Assembly: GCA_947247005.1 (NCBI GenBank)
Contig: OX365953.1
Location: 1,617,001-1,681,000 of the forward strand
Length of the DNA stretch: 64,000 bases
Direction: 5' to 3'
From: Spisula solida
Lineage: Eukaryota; Mollusca; Bivalvia; Venerida; Mactridae
The notes below the pieces were generated by a model, which was not told where the DNA came from, made no database searches, and saw only the letters and a program-made list of their open reading frames with translations. Of the stretch, positions 1-12,571 are shown piece by piece. Position 1 is the stretch's first letter, and the number at the start of each line of letters is the position of its first letter. The position numbers and the translations under genes are program-made.

Positions 1-48
1 TTAAGTTCAGTGCTGCCTTCCCTGTCCGAATTTATATTATCTTTTTGA
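1..48 (+). repeat. Dispersed repeat family D, fragment at window edge
   Basis: This is the terminal part of a dispersed family (called D here) whose core reads TGCTGCCTTCCCTGTCCGA followed by an AT-rich end. The same core recurs near 3.66, 25.6, 37.8, 47.5 and 54.9 kb on this strand and near 4.0, 20.7, 22.85, 28.95 and 48.1 kb in reverse complement. The fragment is cut by the window start. 'Plus' for this family means the strand carrying TGCTGCCTTCCC. Confidence 0.7.
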
Positions 49-1615
49 TAGTACCTGTATATCCGCGGAAGCATTTAGGTGTTGACAAGGTAGCGTGTAA
101 CTGTTGATGCCATTAATAGGTTTAAAATGTGTTGAGATTTATGTCAATAATAGATAAAAGTCGCTTTTGGACAATTTGTCCAAAACAAAATAGCTAGAGC
201 ATATACCTAATTCTGGACCACCCCTTGTATCTATACAGTGTTACGTCAGTCTACTTCAACTTATTGTCTATTGATCCATACGTATCATAAAATATGAAGG
301 TAATGGGATTGTGATGAAATAAAACTTCATGCTTACTCAACACTATTTAGTTGTAGAGCTTCATGGGAATCAACTTTTTTTAATTTGTTGGTAATGTTAA
401 CCACATATTCTACATCAAAATCATTCCAGAAAACGCTTCCAAGCAAGCAAGTAAAGTCTTTAGTTTATGAGGCTAACATATTTACATATTTACAATAATG
501 CAATCTTCCATATGGACCGACCGGTAATTAGCAACAAATATGGAGTTAAATGTTTAAATGTTCCTCAATTAAACATAAAATTATGTTGATATTTGGTCAT
601 CTTACAATAAGCCAAGCTACGATAATGACTGGTCATCTATCTGATGATTGATGTAATCGATGTCATCATGTATTCGAGCATGCATGTGCTATTACTTTGT
701 TATCATCCATACAATTTTAGTGCTTAACATTCTGAAAAGCCAAACTAAGACTTTCGACGAATTAGCTCATTTGACATGTATATTGGTACATCATAATTAT
801 ACATTTGGTTCTGCTGAGATGTTTGTATTGGAAAAGATACCACAATCGATTTCACCAATATTATAATTATATCATGGTCTGGTAAGTGCGCTTGGTTATT
901 AGATACAGTATATTTGCAGCGTTGTGTGGATGCAATACAAAATTGGAAACATTTCGGTTTAATAATAAGTGAGGAAATAATTAAGATTTAAATAATTCGA
1001 GTATTAAACACAGTGGGGCATTTTGTACAATCGAGGAAAATACGTCAATTACAGCAAGTTTATGTCAGCACAGAACGGCTGGAAAGTGTTTTATCGGGAA
1101 AATCTCACGTCGCGTACAGTGTATATATCGTGGGATTTTATGAAATAACCCGATTGGCTTAATAGTTTTTGTATGTTTGTATGTTTATAAGTTGAAGTGT
1201 TCTCGGAGTTGTAAACTAGCATTTAATTGTAACATTTTGATAACGGATGTATACCCCCACGCAAGTATGTATATTTTATGTCATTTATATTATGTTAAAT
1301 GTGCCTTTGAATGTTGAAATTTAAACATTGAATATTACTATAATTATAACATGCTTGACTTACACATGTGCTTAAATTCATCTACATTTAACTCCCTGTC
1401 AATCTATACAGATTATAAATGGTAATAAAAAAAATATATATAAATTCCGTGACTTACGTCATTACATGTGTAGTATCCATGTAATAATTATGATACTGTA
1501 TTGTTATAACATAGCAAATTTACACTTACTAATAGTAGCAAGTGAAACTAGTCTATATGTCTATACATATGTAGCATTTGTGTTCCATATCTTATTTTTT
1601 ATTAATAATTATTAA
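49..1615. other. Intergenic, no supported feature
   Basis: AT-rich sequence with only short random ORFs (longest about 68 codons, at 660-866). I see no protein motif, RNA gene or repeat boundary here. Confidence 0.6.
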
Positions 1616-1867
1616 TTTCGTTTCTCTTATTTTCTTAAGTACTAAAATGTAATAGTTAGAAATTGTAAGTAGGTTTGCAAAATGTTAATTTCTTTAAAAT
1701 ACTAAATGGTCATATTTTACACTTTTAATATACATGTATATATTTATCGATTTTTAACTCGAATACCTCGGTCTATGAACATTCATTGTATTTCTCTTAT
1801 TTTCCAAAGTACTAAAATTCAATAGTTAGAATATTTATGTAGGTTTGAAAAATGTCAATTTCTTAAT
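1616..1867. repeat. Two-copy local duplication (~80 bp, spaced ~173 bp)
   Basis: The stretch at 1616-1695 (a TTTCTCTTATTTTC start, then AGTACTAAAAT and AATAGTTAGAA) is repeated with a few substitutions at 1789-1867. The intervening DNA is not obviously duplicated, so this is an old, partly decayed tandem duplication. Confidence 0.7.
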
Positions 1868-1950
1868 CATAAAAATTATAAATAATAGATACTACACTTA
1901 GATTCAACGAAATAAACGACTTGTATATTTTAAAATAATGTCTACTAAAT

Positions 1951-2016
1951 GATTATTATTATTATTACTATTATTGTTATTATTATTACTATTATTATTA
2001 TTATTATTATTATTAT
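1951..2016. repeat. ATT trinucleotide microsatellite
   Basis: About 22 units of ATT with a few ACT/GTT interruptions. No gene lies nearby. Confidence 0.95.
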
Positions 2017-2351
2017 AAAAGTGCTGAGCTGTTAGATAAGGCACTTAGGTTTAAATATATCAATAATTCGTATATATTTACGGAATAACTAATTGTACGT
2101 AAACTGTTCATTACAATGAAATAATTGTAAATTATTCTACGTACGATTAGTTCATAAAACGGCCGAGTACACGTATACGTGTATGAATTGATTGACATAG
2201 TTAGATTTGAAGTGAACGTTTCACAGATAATGTTTTAATCATAATAAGACAGTTGTGCATGAGCATCAATAATCCTAATAATTTAGTCCGGACTTTACAG
2301 TACTATCCTATAATCGCATTGGAAACATCAATCTCAGCCAAATGTCTGTCG

Positions 2352-2404
2352 AGATTTTAGACTAATCTCAACACGGTATCAGCCCCCAATATAGTCTAAA
2401 ATCT
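2352..2404. repeat. Small imperfect hairpin
   Basis: AGATTTTAGACTA at 2352-2364 is the exact reverse complement of 2392-2404, leaving a 27-bp loop. It may be a decayed foldback element; no function is implied. Confidence 0.6.
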
Positions 2405-3029
2405 TAAGATATTGTTCTCATACGAGACCAGTTTCGAATTTGTATTACTAGTCCCCCCAAAAAACATTTTAGATCAGTCTAAGACATGTTTTACAAACTT
2501 CGAATTTGTCTCAATTTTCTGAATACAACTTCATCAAAATCTCAATTTTGAATGTTGAAAAACACTCTGTTTCTCTAACAATTGTCATACATACAGTATT
2601 GTAATACCCTATATAGGAAATTGTATTACAATATCTCCAGTTTGAGCTAAGATTTCTATAGGGAAGGTTTCGGGAAGTCAGCGTCTAGTATAACCATTTT
2701 CTCCGTATGATATTAAAGCAAGGACAGACCTAGTAACTCATTTAGAATTGCAAATGAGAGCCATTTGTAATGAAACGCACCGGATACATTGTTTATGCCG
2801 ATATGCCAGTAATTAAATTGTATGATATAATTATGCATAATTATGGTATTAAGTGTTAGGGTTCTTTGAGAAAATATGGCATTAATTTAAACTGTAATAA
2901 TTTAACTGTATTCATAATTACTCATCTGCATGTTGTAAAACCTACAAAGAAACCACAGAATAAATTGTTTGCTTTTTCATTCCCTGGACTATCCTATACG
3001 AGTATGTATAAAAGTCTATGGCGCTTGTT
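2405..3029. other. Intergenic, no supported feature
   Basis: AT-rich, with no recognisable coding or repeat structure beyond the borders of the flanking elements. Confidence 0.5.
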
Positions 3030-3518
3030 AGTCCCCTACCGGTTTTTGACCGGAGGGGACTATAGGTTTGCCCTCCGTCCGTCCGTCAGTCCGTCCGGGC
3101 CAACATCCAATGGTTTATGAGGTTCATTCCGTCCATAATTTTAGTTAAATAAAGAAGGAAATTCACATAAATATGTGAAAAAAAACACATAAAGATCAAA
3201 GGAAAAGCCCCGTAAACCCCAAATGTTGGAACGTCTGTCCGTCAGTCCGTCCATCCGTCTGTCAAACAATCTGGATCCTGACATAACTCAAACAGTTTCT
3301 AAGTTAGGCTTATGAAACTTGGTATGTGGATTAGGGGATTATGCACGTCTAAAAATATATTTATTCTGACAAAAATTGTGGTTGCTATGGCAACAGAAAG
3401 AGTGAAAATATGCCCAAATCTGGATCCTGCCATAACTCAAACAGTTTCCAAGCTAGGTTTATGACACTTGGCTATGGCAACAGAAACATTGAAAATGGCC
3501 TCAAACCGGTAGGGGACT
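3030..3518. mobile_element. Non-autonomous TIR element, family E (complete copy)
   Basis: The element starts AGTCCCCTACCGGTTT (3030-3045) and ends with its exact reverse complement (3503-3518). The left end also folds on itself: GTCCCCTACCGG (3031-3042) pairs with CCGGAGGGGAC (3050-3060) with one mismatch. The interior holds CCGTCCGTCCGTC-type runs and two AT-rich subrepeats around 'TGGATCCTG.CATAACTCAAACAGTTTC' (near 3270 and 3420). There is no transposase ORF, so it is non-autonomous. I could not define a target-site duplication. A truncated second copy lies at 20193-20422. Confidence 0.8.
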
Positions 3519-3547
3519 TCTGTATTGCTTGCAATTCTTAATTACTT

Positions 3548-3702
3548 GTTTAGTTGGGCATTGTGTCTTTATGTGTTTTATGTTTCCTGTGCTCGGTTGG
3601 TTCAGTTAGTCACTGTGTTTGTGTGTTTTTAATGTTTTCTGTGCTCGGCTGGTTAAGTTGAGTGCTGCCTTCCCTGTCTGACTTAATATAATCTTTATGT
3701 AT
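3548..3702 (+). repeat. Dispersed repeat family D, plus copy
   Basis: It contains GGGCATTGTG, GTGCTCGG(T/C)TGGTT (twice, so the 5' half is duplicated) and the conserved TGCTGCCTTCCCTGTC core, followed by an AT-rich tail. It faces the minus copy at 3940-4085, so the two form an inverted pair around ~240 bp. Confidence 0.75.
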
Positions 3703-3939
3703 GAAAGCCTATGAAAAATAGATATACTGAAAATACCGTTAAGCAATCAAAATAATGCTGCCCGTATACATAACAGAATACAACGATATACATTTGAGCT
3801 ATAAATATCCCGTAGTTGATGCAGTAGTTTTTCCTAGGTGCAGAATTTATTCCAGTTTATGCAAACCGCAAAAACTGATTCCGGATTTTCCCACATGTAG
3901 CAGAAATAAAACCCAGCAGAAATATAACCAAAATAATTA

Positions 3940-4085
3940 TATTAAGTTGAATTAAGGGGAGGCAGCACTCAACTTCACCAGCCGAGCACAGAAAACATAA
4001 AAAAACATACAAGGCACGATGCCCAACACACATTCGAATGAGAAAATGATCCGCCCAAGTCTCATTTTAGGCCCAAATCGCAGTT
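3940..4085 (-). repeat. Dispersed repeat family D, minus copy
   Basis: The reverse-complement core GGCAGCACTCAAC is followed by GCCGAGCACAGAAAACAT, GGCACGATGCCCAAC and GAGAAAATGATCCGCCCAAG. This order of blocks is shared with the copies at 20.7, 22.85, 28.95 and 48.1 kb. Confidence 0.8.
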
Positions 4086-7000
4086 TTTTGTCCGCAGAAA
4101 TAACCCGATCTACGTAAACAGTGTCAATGGTTAAGATGTATATAGATAATACACAGCTGACAGGAAGTCAATGGCTTGTGATATGGTAATCATAAAGCTG
4201 TTAAATTGCTACAAGGTAATTGATGCTCTGACAGGTCGTCCTATAATAAGTTAATAACCCAGGTCATACAGGCGTTATAATGTGGAAAACTTGTGTTATT
4301 TTCTAGTTTTCACATCAATGTGAAATTTCTCGAGGCTAATTTCGGACCGATTCTAATCGTAACTAGATGTGACAGATTGTGGAGTGTTTAGTTTATTTAG
4401 TGGGATTTATTGTTGGATATACAGAGATTTTACATTATTTAGTCCAACCGTGAAAGTATTGAACAAGTAAAGAGTCCTGTATGGTAATCTTAAGGTAAAT
4501 ATTGAAATACTATATACGTCATTCGACGCTTTCATACCTATATTTTATTACTCTATGTAAAAATAATTATTTTTCGAGGGAGTTAAATTTTCGTTGATTT
4601 TGATGTTAAATGCGACCACGAAATCTAATGCCCACGATTTATCTAACTCTCAAATTTATACAAAACACAGTAATGCCCTTCTATGATTTGTAATTCACGA
4701 ATTTACGGCCCCCGCGAAAATGGATATTAATTTTTATCAAAATCCATGAAATTTAATACCCACGAAAACATGTGACTTTACTGTACAACATTGTTTTGAT
4801 TTTGTTTTGTCGTAACGTAGCAAGTAATATTTGTATAAGAGTATCACAATGATGTTGAAAATCACAACCAAAGCTTTATAATCAATTTTGTATTTTAATA
4901 AGATCTACAAATTACAATGTAAATAAAACGTGTAACGTCATTAAGACACAATTGAACAGTTTCGTGGCTTGTACGTAAACTTTTAGTTCAAGTACAGAGA
5001 ATTTGACGTACTCATCGACCTTCTATTAGCATAATTTAACAGCTAATATATTGGCTATATTTATAACCCCGGGAGTATGTTTCTATCAGCGGGAAGTATC
5101 ACGAAGACGCTCAATTCGGTATACAAAAACAAATCTAAAGGACCGACATCGCTCGATTTACTCGCGGAAAATTATATATTCAACGCATGAACATTGTAAT
5201 ATATTCACGCATAAAGGTCAGGATCAGGTCAAATTATCTAAGCTATACATTCATGACAGAAAAATTGCATTCGTGATCATAAAACGTTTTCTTTCTCAAT
5301 CCAATTCCTAGCTCAAACGTCAAATGTATTTAAACATTGAAAAGTCCCATGACCAGGATCCCACTAGATTAAATTTTATATAAAAGTACTGTACTCACAT
5401 ACTCATCGTTAAAGTAAATCATCATCTAACTATCGCGACATAAATACTGAGTAAAAGATAAGGACTCTAAGGGTGTACAGTGTTTTCTCGTGGAAACGTT
5501 GATGATACAGTCACTGAATAGTGTGTTTGGTCCATGTTTAAAGTATGAAAAGGAATGCAAATGATATAATAATGTATAAGTTTAAACGATCAAGTTAGTT
5601 CATTCGACGAATAATTCTTATATGTATCCAATCCAATCGAAAATCAATATATTGTCGTGATTTTACGCGAAATATTCGTGATTTACTTCACAAAGCTCAA
5701 TATCTAGTACATCGTCGGTGCCATACGTTGTCGTCAAAAACCGCGCCCCGAGCTGAGTTTTTATATAGGTTACCCTGTATTTTCCACTTACGGTCAGTTG
5801 ATTTGGTCATTTTAACACATCGACCCAGGATTTGCGCGCGATAAACTCTAGCACTGATCCAAGTGAGTAGCTAAGGAATGTCACTGGTTCGTAAAAATGA
5901 CTGATTTGCAACGAGGATAGCGTGCAACGGTTGTCCAGTGATTATTGTAAAATGATCAATTCGAACGTATAGAGTAACTCCCACTTTGTATAAACACTTA
6001 GGTACATGCTATAGTGCGAAAGGGCATGTATTCAAAAAGCATTTGTCTTCAAATTTAAATTTGGTTGACATAACAAACTGTACTAAAATTACCCTAGGAG
6101 TTAATCAACAAATATGCATTAATAAATCGAATTTATCATAGCTTGACATCACTTTCATTGCAAATTTTGCTCGTCCACCCTATCCACTTAAATGTATTTA
6201 ATATTTGCCTGAAGGCATGGTTTTGTGACGACAACGAATGACACCGACGATATACTAGATATTAACATATCGTGAAGGAAACAAGGAATATATTATATAA
6301 TAATAATGTGGAAATTCATTTAGCAATATATATCAATCTTCCATAGCTTTGGCTCTCAATAAGTCATACAGGTTGACTTGTATAGTATCCCAATAAGTGA
6401 TACAGTGAGTTGGTTTATACGCTGTGCTATACATTCATATACACTCACTAGCGATCACCTAAAAGTTCATCTAAAACTGAATTTTAATACAACATTGATT
6501 TCATGAAACATGTTCTATGAAAAGAGTTCTGATGTTATGAATATAACGACCCCTAATGTGATGAAGCCAAGCGATTTCTTCACAGATAGCAAACATAACA
6601 GCGTATATTCGCAAAATGCATTTAACTACCATCATTAACCAAACATGAATATTACAACAGACTCTAAAGTGATCAATAAGGGTTCATATTTCATTATATC
6701 GTCATAAAGATTGAACTATATGTACTCTAATTATATAACACACAGCCTTGCACCGCAATATCGCAACATTTTCTCTGACGCTGCATATAAGGCCAAAACA
6801 AAAGGGATATAGTGGTTTCAGGTAACCGTACGCCCCCTACCGGCCGCTACACTAAACTACAATGTTATTGGCATTTTGCTGGAAGTCACAACAAATTGTT
6901 TATTCATTAGTGTATAAAATAAAAAAAATAATAGTTTTGAAAGATTAAGTGTATTTCCTAACTCTACCTACCCTATTAATTTAGCATATTATCAGGACTA

Positions 7001-7203
7001 CAATATCAACTTGGTTTCGCCTTACATGCTTATAATCACTTGATTTTCGTATTAAATCTCGTTGAAATGGTTATACATGTATAATGATTGACGTAACTTA
7101 TTTAGAGAGGATACACACTAGTACATGTATTTCATAGCTTGTCATTTGTAACGTTCACTGGTTCATATCTTGGCGCATGTTTTTGCAATTCTTGTAGTCT
7201 CAT
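4086..7203. other. Intergenic, no supported feature
   Basis: Three kilobases of AT-rich DNA with no ORF longer than about 86 codons, no recognised protein motif and no clear repeat. Spliced genes with short exons could be missed by eye. Confidence 0.5.
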
Positions 7204-7500
7204 TACATTATACTTGAAATAAATCTCAAGACATTTCCCCAGAATAGTATCATAACGCGCATGTCATATTTCACCTTCGTTAATTTTCATTTTTTTTGTT
7301 GTTACATACATAACGTGTAAGAGTTATACCATTACTTTTATATTTTCAAAGTTCTACAAAATAGATGAAAAACATGATGTATTTAGGGGTGCAACAAAAG
7401 CACCGTCTGTCATATATCATTGAATATATACTCGTCGCCAATGAAAAGTTATCACCCTATTGACTCTTATATTTTAAAATTCGCGTTGCATCCCTTCAGT
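7204..7500. repeat. Local duplication, copy 1 (uninterrupted)
   Basis: The run TATACTTGAAATAAAT, CATTTCCCCAGAATA, GTTGTTACATAC, AAAGTTCTACAA, GATGAAAAAC and CACCCTATTGACT is repeated in the same order in copy 2 (7558-8530). Here it is continuous, so it shows the unoccupied state of the site into which the 7761-8444 element inserted. Confidence 0.85.
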
Positions 7501-7557
7501 ATAATATATGTATAAAGCGATTTTGAATGGATCGACTGCTATGATATTACTGTATTC

Positions 7558-8530
7558 TCATTATACTTGAAATAAATAATCGTTCTCCAGATATTTCCCC
7601 AGAATATTATCATAACGCTTGAATGGCATATTTCATTTTCGTTTACTTTCATTTTTTGTTGTTACATACTTGATGTGTTAAAGTTACAACATTTCTTTTA
7701 TATTCTCAAAGTTCTACAACTTCTTAGATGAAAAACGTGATATATTTAAGAAATAATATTTAAGAAATAAAAATCTGTTCGCGTATTTTGTCGGTGAATA
7801 AAACATGGGCAGGAGTTCGGATGCGGAAAAATTAATTCATGAGTGCGTACCACGAGTGATTTAATTTTCCGCATCCGAACGAGTGCCCGTGTTTTATTCA
7901 CCGACAAAATACAAGAACAGAGTTTTTATTTCGATTCTTAATACGATAATATACCGCACTATTTAACTGCGCGCATTCCATTTTCACCCATTCGACATTT
8001 AACATAATTCCACGCTGAAATTGAGTGGCTTATTAGCTGGTACAATTACCTTCCTCGTTAATGAAAACGACCATCGTAATTTTCTGAAGGAAATAACACA
8101 TTTTAAACATTGAAAAATTTTTAATAACACGAGTATAGGGTAGCTATTTAATGAAATGAAAAATATAAATGAATTGATTATCAGAATTTTTTATAAAACT
8201 TAGTTTCGAGATTATATTGGAGTTTCTAAAAATAGATGCGTCATAGCAGATACCCGTGCATCTTGCCTTGTCATCGCCCTTCGTTGACTATTTACTATAA
8301 ATTTTACATTCATTCATTCATAAATATGTCACGTGATACGGGGCGTAAATAGTAACAGCCAATTTGATACCATGTTTTATGGGGGTAATAAAACATGACC
8401 AGGTGTGCTCTATATTTAATGGATTAATCCGCAGATCGTGTTAGATGCACCGTATGTCAAATATCAGTGTATAAATGAAAATGAAAAGTTACCACCCTAT
8501 TGACTTTTATATTTTAAAATTTACGTTACA
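7558..8530. repeat. Local duplication, copy 2, split by an inserted element
   Basis: The left half (7558-7760) matches copy 1 up to GATGAAAAAC. The right half (8445-8530) resumes at GCACCGT.TGTCA and ACCACCCTATTGACT. The intervening ~684 bp (7761-8444) has no counterpart in copy 1 and is an insertion. Confidence 0.85.
7761..8444 (+). mobile_element. Inserted ~0.68 kb foldback-tipped element, family F copy 1
   Basis: The left end is a large palindrome (7775-7920). Its arms run from CTGTTCGCGTATTTTGTCGG and TTCGGATGCGGAAAA to their near-exact complement, around a loop containing GAGTGCGTACCACGAGTGAT. The rest matches, in inverted orientation, the copy at 11950-12571. Insertion into a duplicated segment fixes both borders to within a few bases. 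A 14-bp doubling of ATATTTAAGAAATA abuts the left border. There is no ORF, so it is non-autonomous. Confidence 0.85.
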
Positions 8531-10225
8531 CTGTATTAAAAGCCGAACATGACTATGTTTAACCTTACTTTGTAGTCACAGCTACCCTATTTAACAATAT
8601 TCAAATGCATACACTATAAAACGTTTGTACCGATAGGTCATATTGTATAAAAATACAGAGGTATATAAATACGTGGTAACTTTTCAGTGACGCCCAGTAT
8701 AGAACATTATTGTGAGAGATTTATCATACTTTAATGTAACATAACGTCATTATATTGCGTGTGAGATATTATCATTACGATATGTCATCTTGATATGTCA
8801 TACAGAAGATAAATATATAATACGTTGTATATATCACTGGCTTAGAATGAGTAGGTCGTAAGTACAGAATCGATATTTTGAGAAAACAAGAAAAAAACTG
8901 CCTGAAAACTACTCTCGACTTATGAGAAAACCAAGTTCTTTCTACTTCAGTTTAGTTAACATGACCTGTTCCGATTTTAATAAAAAGGCACATAAGAAAC
9001 TCATTGTTATGCATATTTCAGTTATGTATGCGTCGTATAAGGTCGTAAGTCGCACTTACGACCTTCTCCTTCTAAACGTGTGATATATGTGTATGCAATA
9101 CATACCAATTTTATTGATAAAACTCGATCTAGGAGATGTAAAGATAAAATTTGTCTGTTAGATTACTAAGGATATCAGTCTTTTAAAAGTATTCCCTGAA
9201 TTATTTATATTTGAGTTGACATGTATGGGTGTTATATTGAGATATTGTCAGCGATTCTGTTCATAAATCATGCAATATTTACATTAACTATACCACACAA
9301 GGTTGTTGACTCTTACTATCGTCAATGCTAGTGTATAACGACACATTAAGTCGTAACCTAAATATTTCTAGCAAGACGTTCTTGAAACCGCATTGAATAA
9401 TGACATCGTTGTGCGCCGAACTAGTAAACCATATGATTTTACAATGCAAACAGAAGTTTTATTTTGGAACATATTTTAACGAGAGTTTGCGTACACGCTA
9501 AGAGTATTTTAATAGAATGTCAGCTAAAATTTGAAGCTAATACGAATGATATATTTTGTTAGATAAGCAAAGTACACGAATTACTTGAACATCCCGTACT
9601 TGTACGCTCATCGATGTGATAACGTCTGTCGACCTTACACATCCAGAATAAACAATGTGATTTCTATCAAGTTCTTCAAAGCTTAGAAATCAAATGTTTG
9701 ATAGATGCTAGATACTTGTTAACTCGATCTGTAGAACTGACAGTAGGCAGATATCCTAAGATAACAACACGCCCATATTGTATCGCACTTCGAGAAATGT
9801 TATGTTATGTGTGAAGAGAAGATATGTATTTTTTTGTATAATTGTTTTGTAAATTTTGTTTGATTCGTTTACGTTAAATTCAGTCGTAAAAATGTCAGAA
9901 GATGTAAAACCTTATCTTTAATTGTTACAGTTTATCACACACCCGTGCACTTTTCTAAAGAGTAATAAAATAGTTAATGCACAATGATAATGCTCTGTGA
10001 TAATGCAAAGTGCACATATTATACACATGACGTCATGTAATATAATACAAGATAATACAAGATTAATAAATTTCAACGCGTGTTGTTGTTGCTACATTGT
10101 ATTTATCTTTATTTAAATGACCTCATGGGCGTACGTAACTATGTAAGCGAAGTGAAGTATGTATGCAAGTTGGGTCTTAGTTTACTCATTTCTGTCGGGT
10201 ATGTGATAGAATAGAATGTAGAATG
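8531..10225. other. Intergenic; one short perfect hairpin
   Basis: No coding or mobile feature was recognised. The only structure is the 27-bp hairpin at 9039-9065, listed separately. Confidence 0.5.
9039..9065. repeat. Perfect 12-bp inverted repeat
   Basis: AAGGTCGTAAGT, a 3-bp loop (CGC), then the exact complement. A related GTAGGTCGTAAGTAC occurs about 190 bp upstream. No gene is adjacent. Confidence 0.7.
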
Positions 10226-10345
10226 GCCTCTGTAGCTCAGTGGTTAGCGCCCTTGCCGTCTAATTTGGCGACTGGGTTCCGAATGGAGGCACACTATGCC
10301 AGCCATATCTCAGCTGAAAGCTGACAGGCAAATAAAGGCTATGCT
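10226..10345 (+). repeat. tRNA-derived SINE-like head
   Basis: GCCTCTG begins an acceptor-like stem that pairs, with G-T pairs, to TGGAGGC at 10284-10290. A good A box (TAGCTCAGTGGTTAG) follows, and a degenerate B box (GGGTTCCGAATGG). The T and D stems are too poorly paired for a working tRNA gene. A non-tRNA tail (CAGCTGAAAGCTGACAGG) continues past 10290. A SINE head or tRNA pseudogene is the better reading. Confidence 0.55.
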
Positions 10346-11105
10346 CGGCATTTAAAATTATATGAATAAAATTGTATTAAATAAACATGCGTTCAGCATA
10401 TTCTAAATCACACTCAGTGTAGTACTGCAGCCTACCTGGAGCAGCAGTATCAAACGCTGGTTGTTGTTGAGAGGTTGTGGGTATATAAAGATTATGTAAA
10501 AGTTTACTCCATGACAATTTGATAACGTTGTTATGGGTTATTGAACTAACTATAATATTTAGAAACATGCAATGGTGTCCGTTTGTACATATTGTCTTCT
10601 ATATTATGACTGGTATATTGGATATGTGTGGATAAGTCTCAGTTGGAGCGGAATCAATCAATCAACCAATCGACCGCATTGTTATTGTGTAAAATTCTTT
10701 CATAAATATGTTTGTTGTTTTGTCAAGAAACTGTACTGTTCTGTCTTAATACAGACAGGCTTATCATCGGATCATAACGTAGCTAATTATACTGCTTGTT
10801 ATACGATATTAGTACATTATCAACATCGATTACTTGAGTTCTTTTTATTATTAGCGGGTTCAATGATCTTTCCGTTACAATGCAAATACAGACGTACTGT
10901 ATTACTTTGAAAGTATTAGCGGACAAACAAAACAAATGAATATCGTAATAACATAACGAAAATAACATTATATCATAGGACCTTAACAAGATAATGCATA
11001 CTAATAATATCAATATAATTATGTTAAACTTTGTAAACATGGTATTCTATATGACAGCCAAATAGTCAGTTATGATGAAGATCATAGAGATATTGACCTG
11101 CGGAC
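10346..11105. other. Intergenic, no supported feature
   Basis: It contains overlapping ORFs of 85-112 codons on both strands (10572-10910 and 10783-11040). They have composition like random AT-rich DNA and no recognisable domain, so I do not call them genes. Confidence 0.5.
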
Positions 11106-11250
11106 CTCAAAATTAGTACTTACTTACTTATTTCCTGTTATGTCCTCTGGCATGTAGGGCAACAACAAAGGACTCAAAATTAGATCTTACTTACTTATTT
11201 CCTGTTATGTCCTCTGGCATGTAGGGCAACAACAAAGAACTCAAAATTAG
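11106..11250. repeat. Tandem 67-bp repeat, two copies
   Basis: CTCAAAATTAG recurs at 11106, 11173 and 11240. Each unit holds GTTATGTCCTCTGGCATGTA and GGGCAACAACAAAG. A single related copy lies near 36000-36050, so the unit belongs to a dispersed family. Confidence 0.9.
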
Positions 11251-11949
11251 TAGGATACATGAACTGGTGGTAACCAACGTCAATATAAGTTTGACGATCC
11301 AAGGGCCAAGCTTTATGAGTAAGTGAACGGAAGAAATTTGGGTCTACCAACGAACATGTGCAATGCAATATAAACCTACTTATTAACATATCAAAGTTGG
11401 AGGAGTGGATACAAACATTATTTATTTAAGATTTATTATTAGGGATTGCCAGAAGCAACACCTTTCTATGATACAATTAATAATAGAAGTGATATGAATA
11501 AACTGATTTACTGAAGTTTATCCCACTATCACGAAGTATTGTTTGCACAAACACGATTGTGCGTGATCAGTTCACTTGTATATAGTCAGACAGTGTGCAG
11601 TGTTTAATGGCTATATATATGTACGTTATGAAATACTGCTCATTAACAAATTGATTTTAGTGTATGTACGTCATAAGTGCGGGAAAGTACACGTGAACCA
11701 CTCATAATAATTCCACACAATACCCTGGTGAATTCTAAACATTCAGTAGTATATAATGGATACATGAAATATTAATAATTATCCGTTATACGAATGTTTC
11801 ATGTCATTCTCGTAGAACGTATGAATTCTTTAGCACATCTTTATTCCGCGTGCACATAGTCCTGTTTTCTTTATACATTTATTAATAAGTGTTGAAATTC
11901 AAGTGCTATAATTCTAAATGTTGTTTTTATACATGATATAACTGTAATT
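11251..11949. other. Intergenic, no supported feature
   Basis: Nothing recognisable apart from AT-rich sequence and short chance ORFs. Confidence 0.5.
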
Positions 11950-12571
11950 CTAACACGATCCGCGGATTAATCCATATGCACATAGAGAAAATCAGGGCAT
12001 GTATTATTACCGCAATTAAACATGGTATCAAATTGGCTGTTACTATTTACGCCCCGTATCACCTGACATATTTATAATTGAATGAACGTAAACTTTATAG
12101 TAAAACTTCAACGGGTCACGAGTTGCACGAGTATCCAGTGTTACAGCTATGACGCATCTATGTTTAGATACTCCAATATACTCTCGAAATTAAGATTCAT
12201 AAAAACTTCTGATAATCAATTCATTTATATGTTTCATTTCATGAAATAGATACACTATACTCGTGTTATTAAAATTGTTTAAAATGTGTTATTTCCTTCA
12301 GAAAATTACGACGGTCGTTTTCATTAACGAGGGAGGTAATTGTACCAGCTAATAAGCCACTCAATTTTAGCGTTGAATTATGTTCAATGTCAAATAGGTG
12401 AAAATGGAATGCGCGCAGTTAAATAGTGCGGGATATTATCGTATTTGGAATCGAATCGGTAAATAAAACAGGGCACTCGTGCTTAAATTTTTCCGCATCC
12501 CGGGCGAACTCCTGCACATGTGTTATTCACCGACAAAATACGCGAACAGATTTTTATTTCTTAAACACTTT
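11950..12571 (-). mobile_element. Family F element, inverted copy 2
   Basis: It is the reverse complement of 7761-8444 over nearly its whole length. Shared blocks include CTAACACGATC.GC, GTTACTATTTACGCCCCGTA, CATTAACGAGG.AGGTAATTG, GGAATGCGCGCAGTTAAATA and CACCGACAAAATAC. The internal palindrome at the tip is collapsed here, because one arm has been lost. Divergence is moderate, so the two are old copies. There is no ORF. Confidence 0.85.

Noticed and set aside
10226..10290. Possible functional tRNA gene
   Set aside because: The A box is good, but the D, anticodon and T stems pair poorly and the B box is off consensus. SINE head or pseudogene preferred.
10572..11040. Overlapping 112- and 85-codon ORFs on opposite strands
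   Set aside because: No recognisable domain; composition matches translated AT-rich noncoding DNA, with many Tyr, Cys, Ile and Leu.
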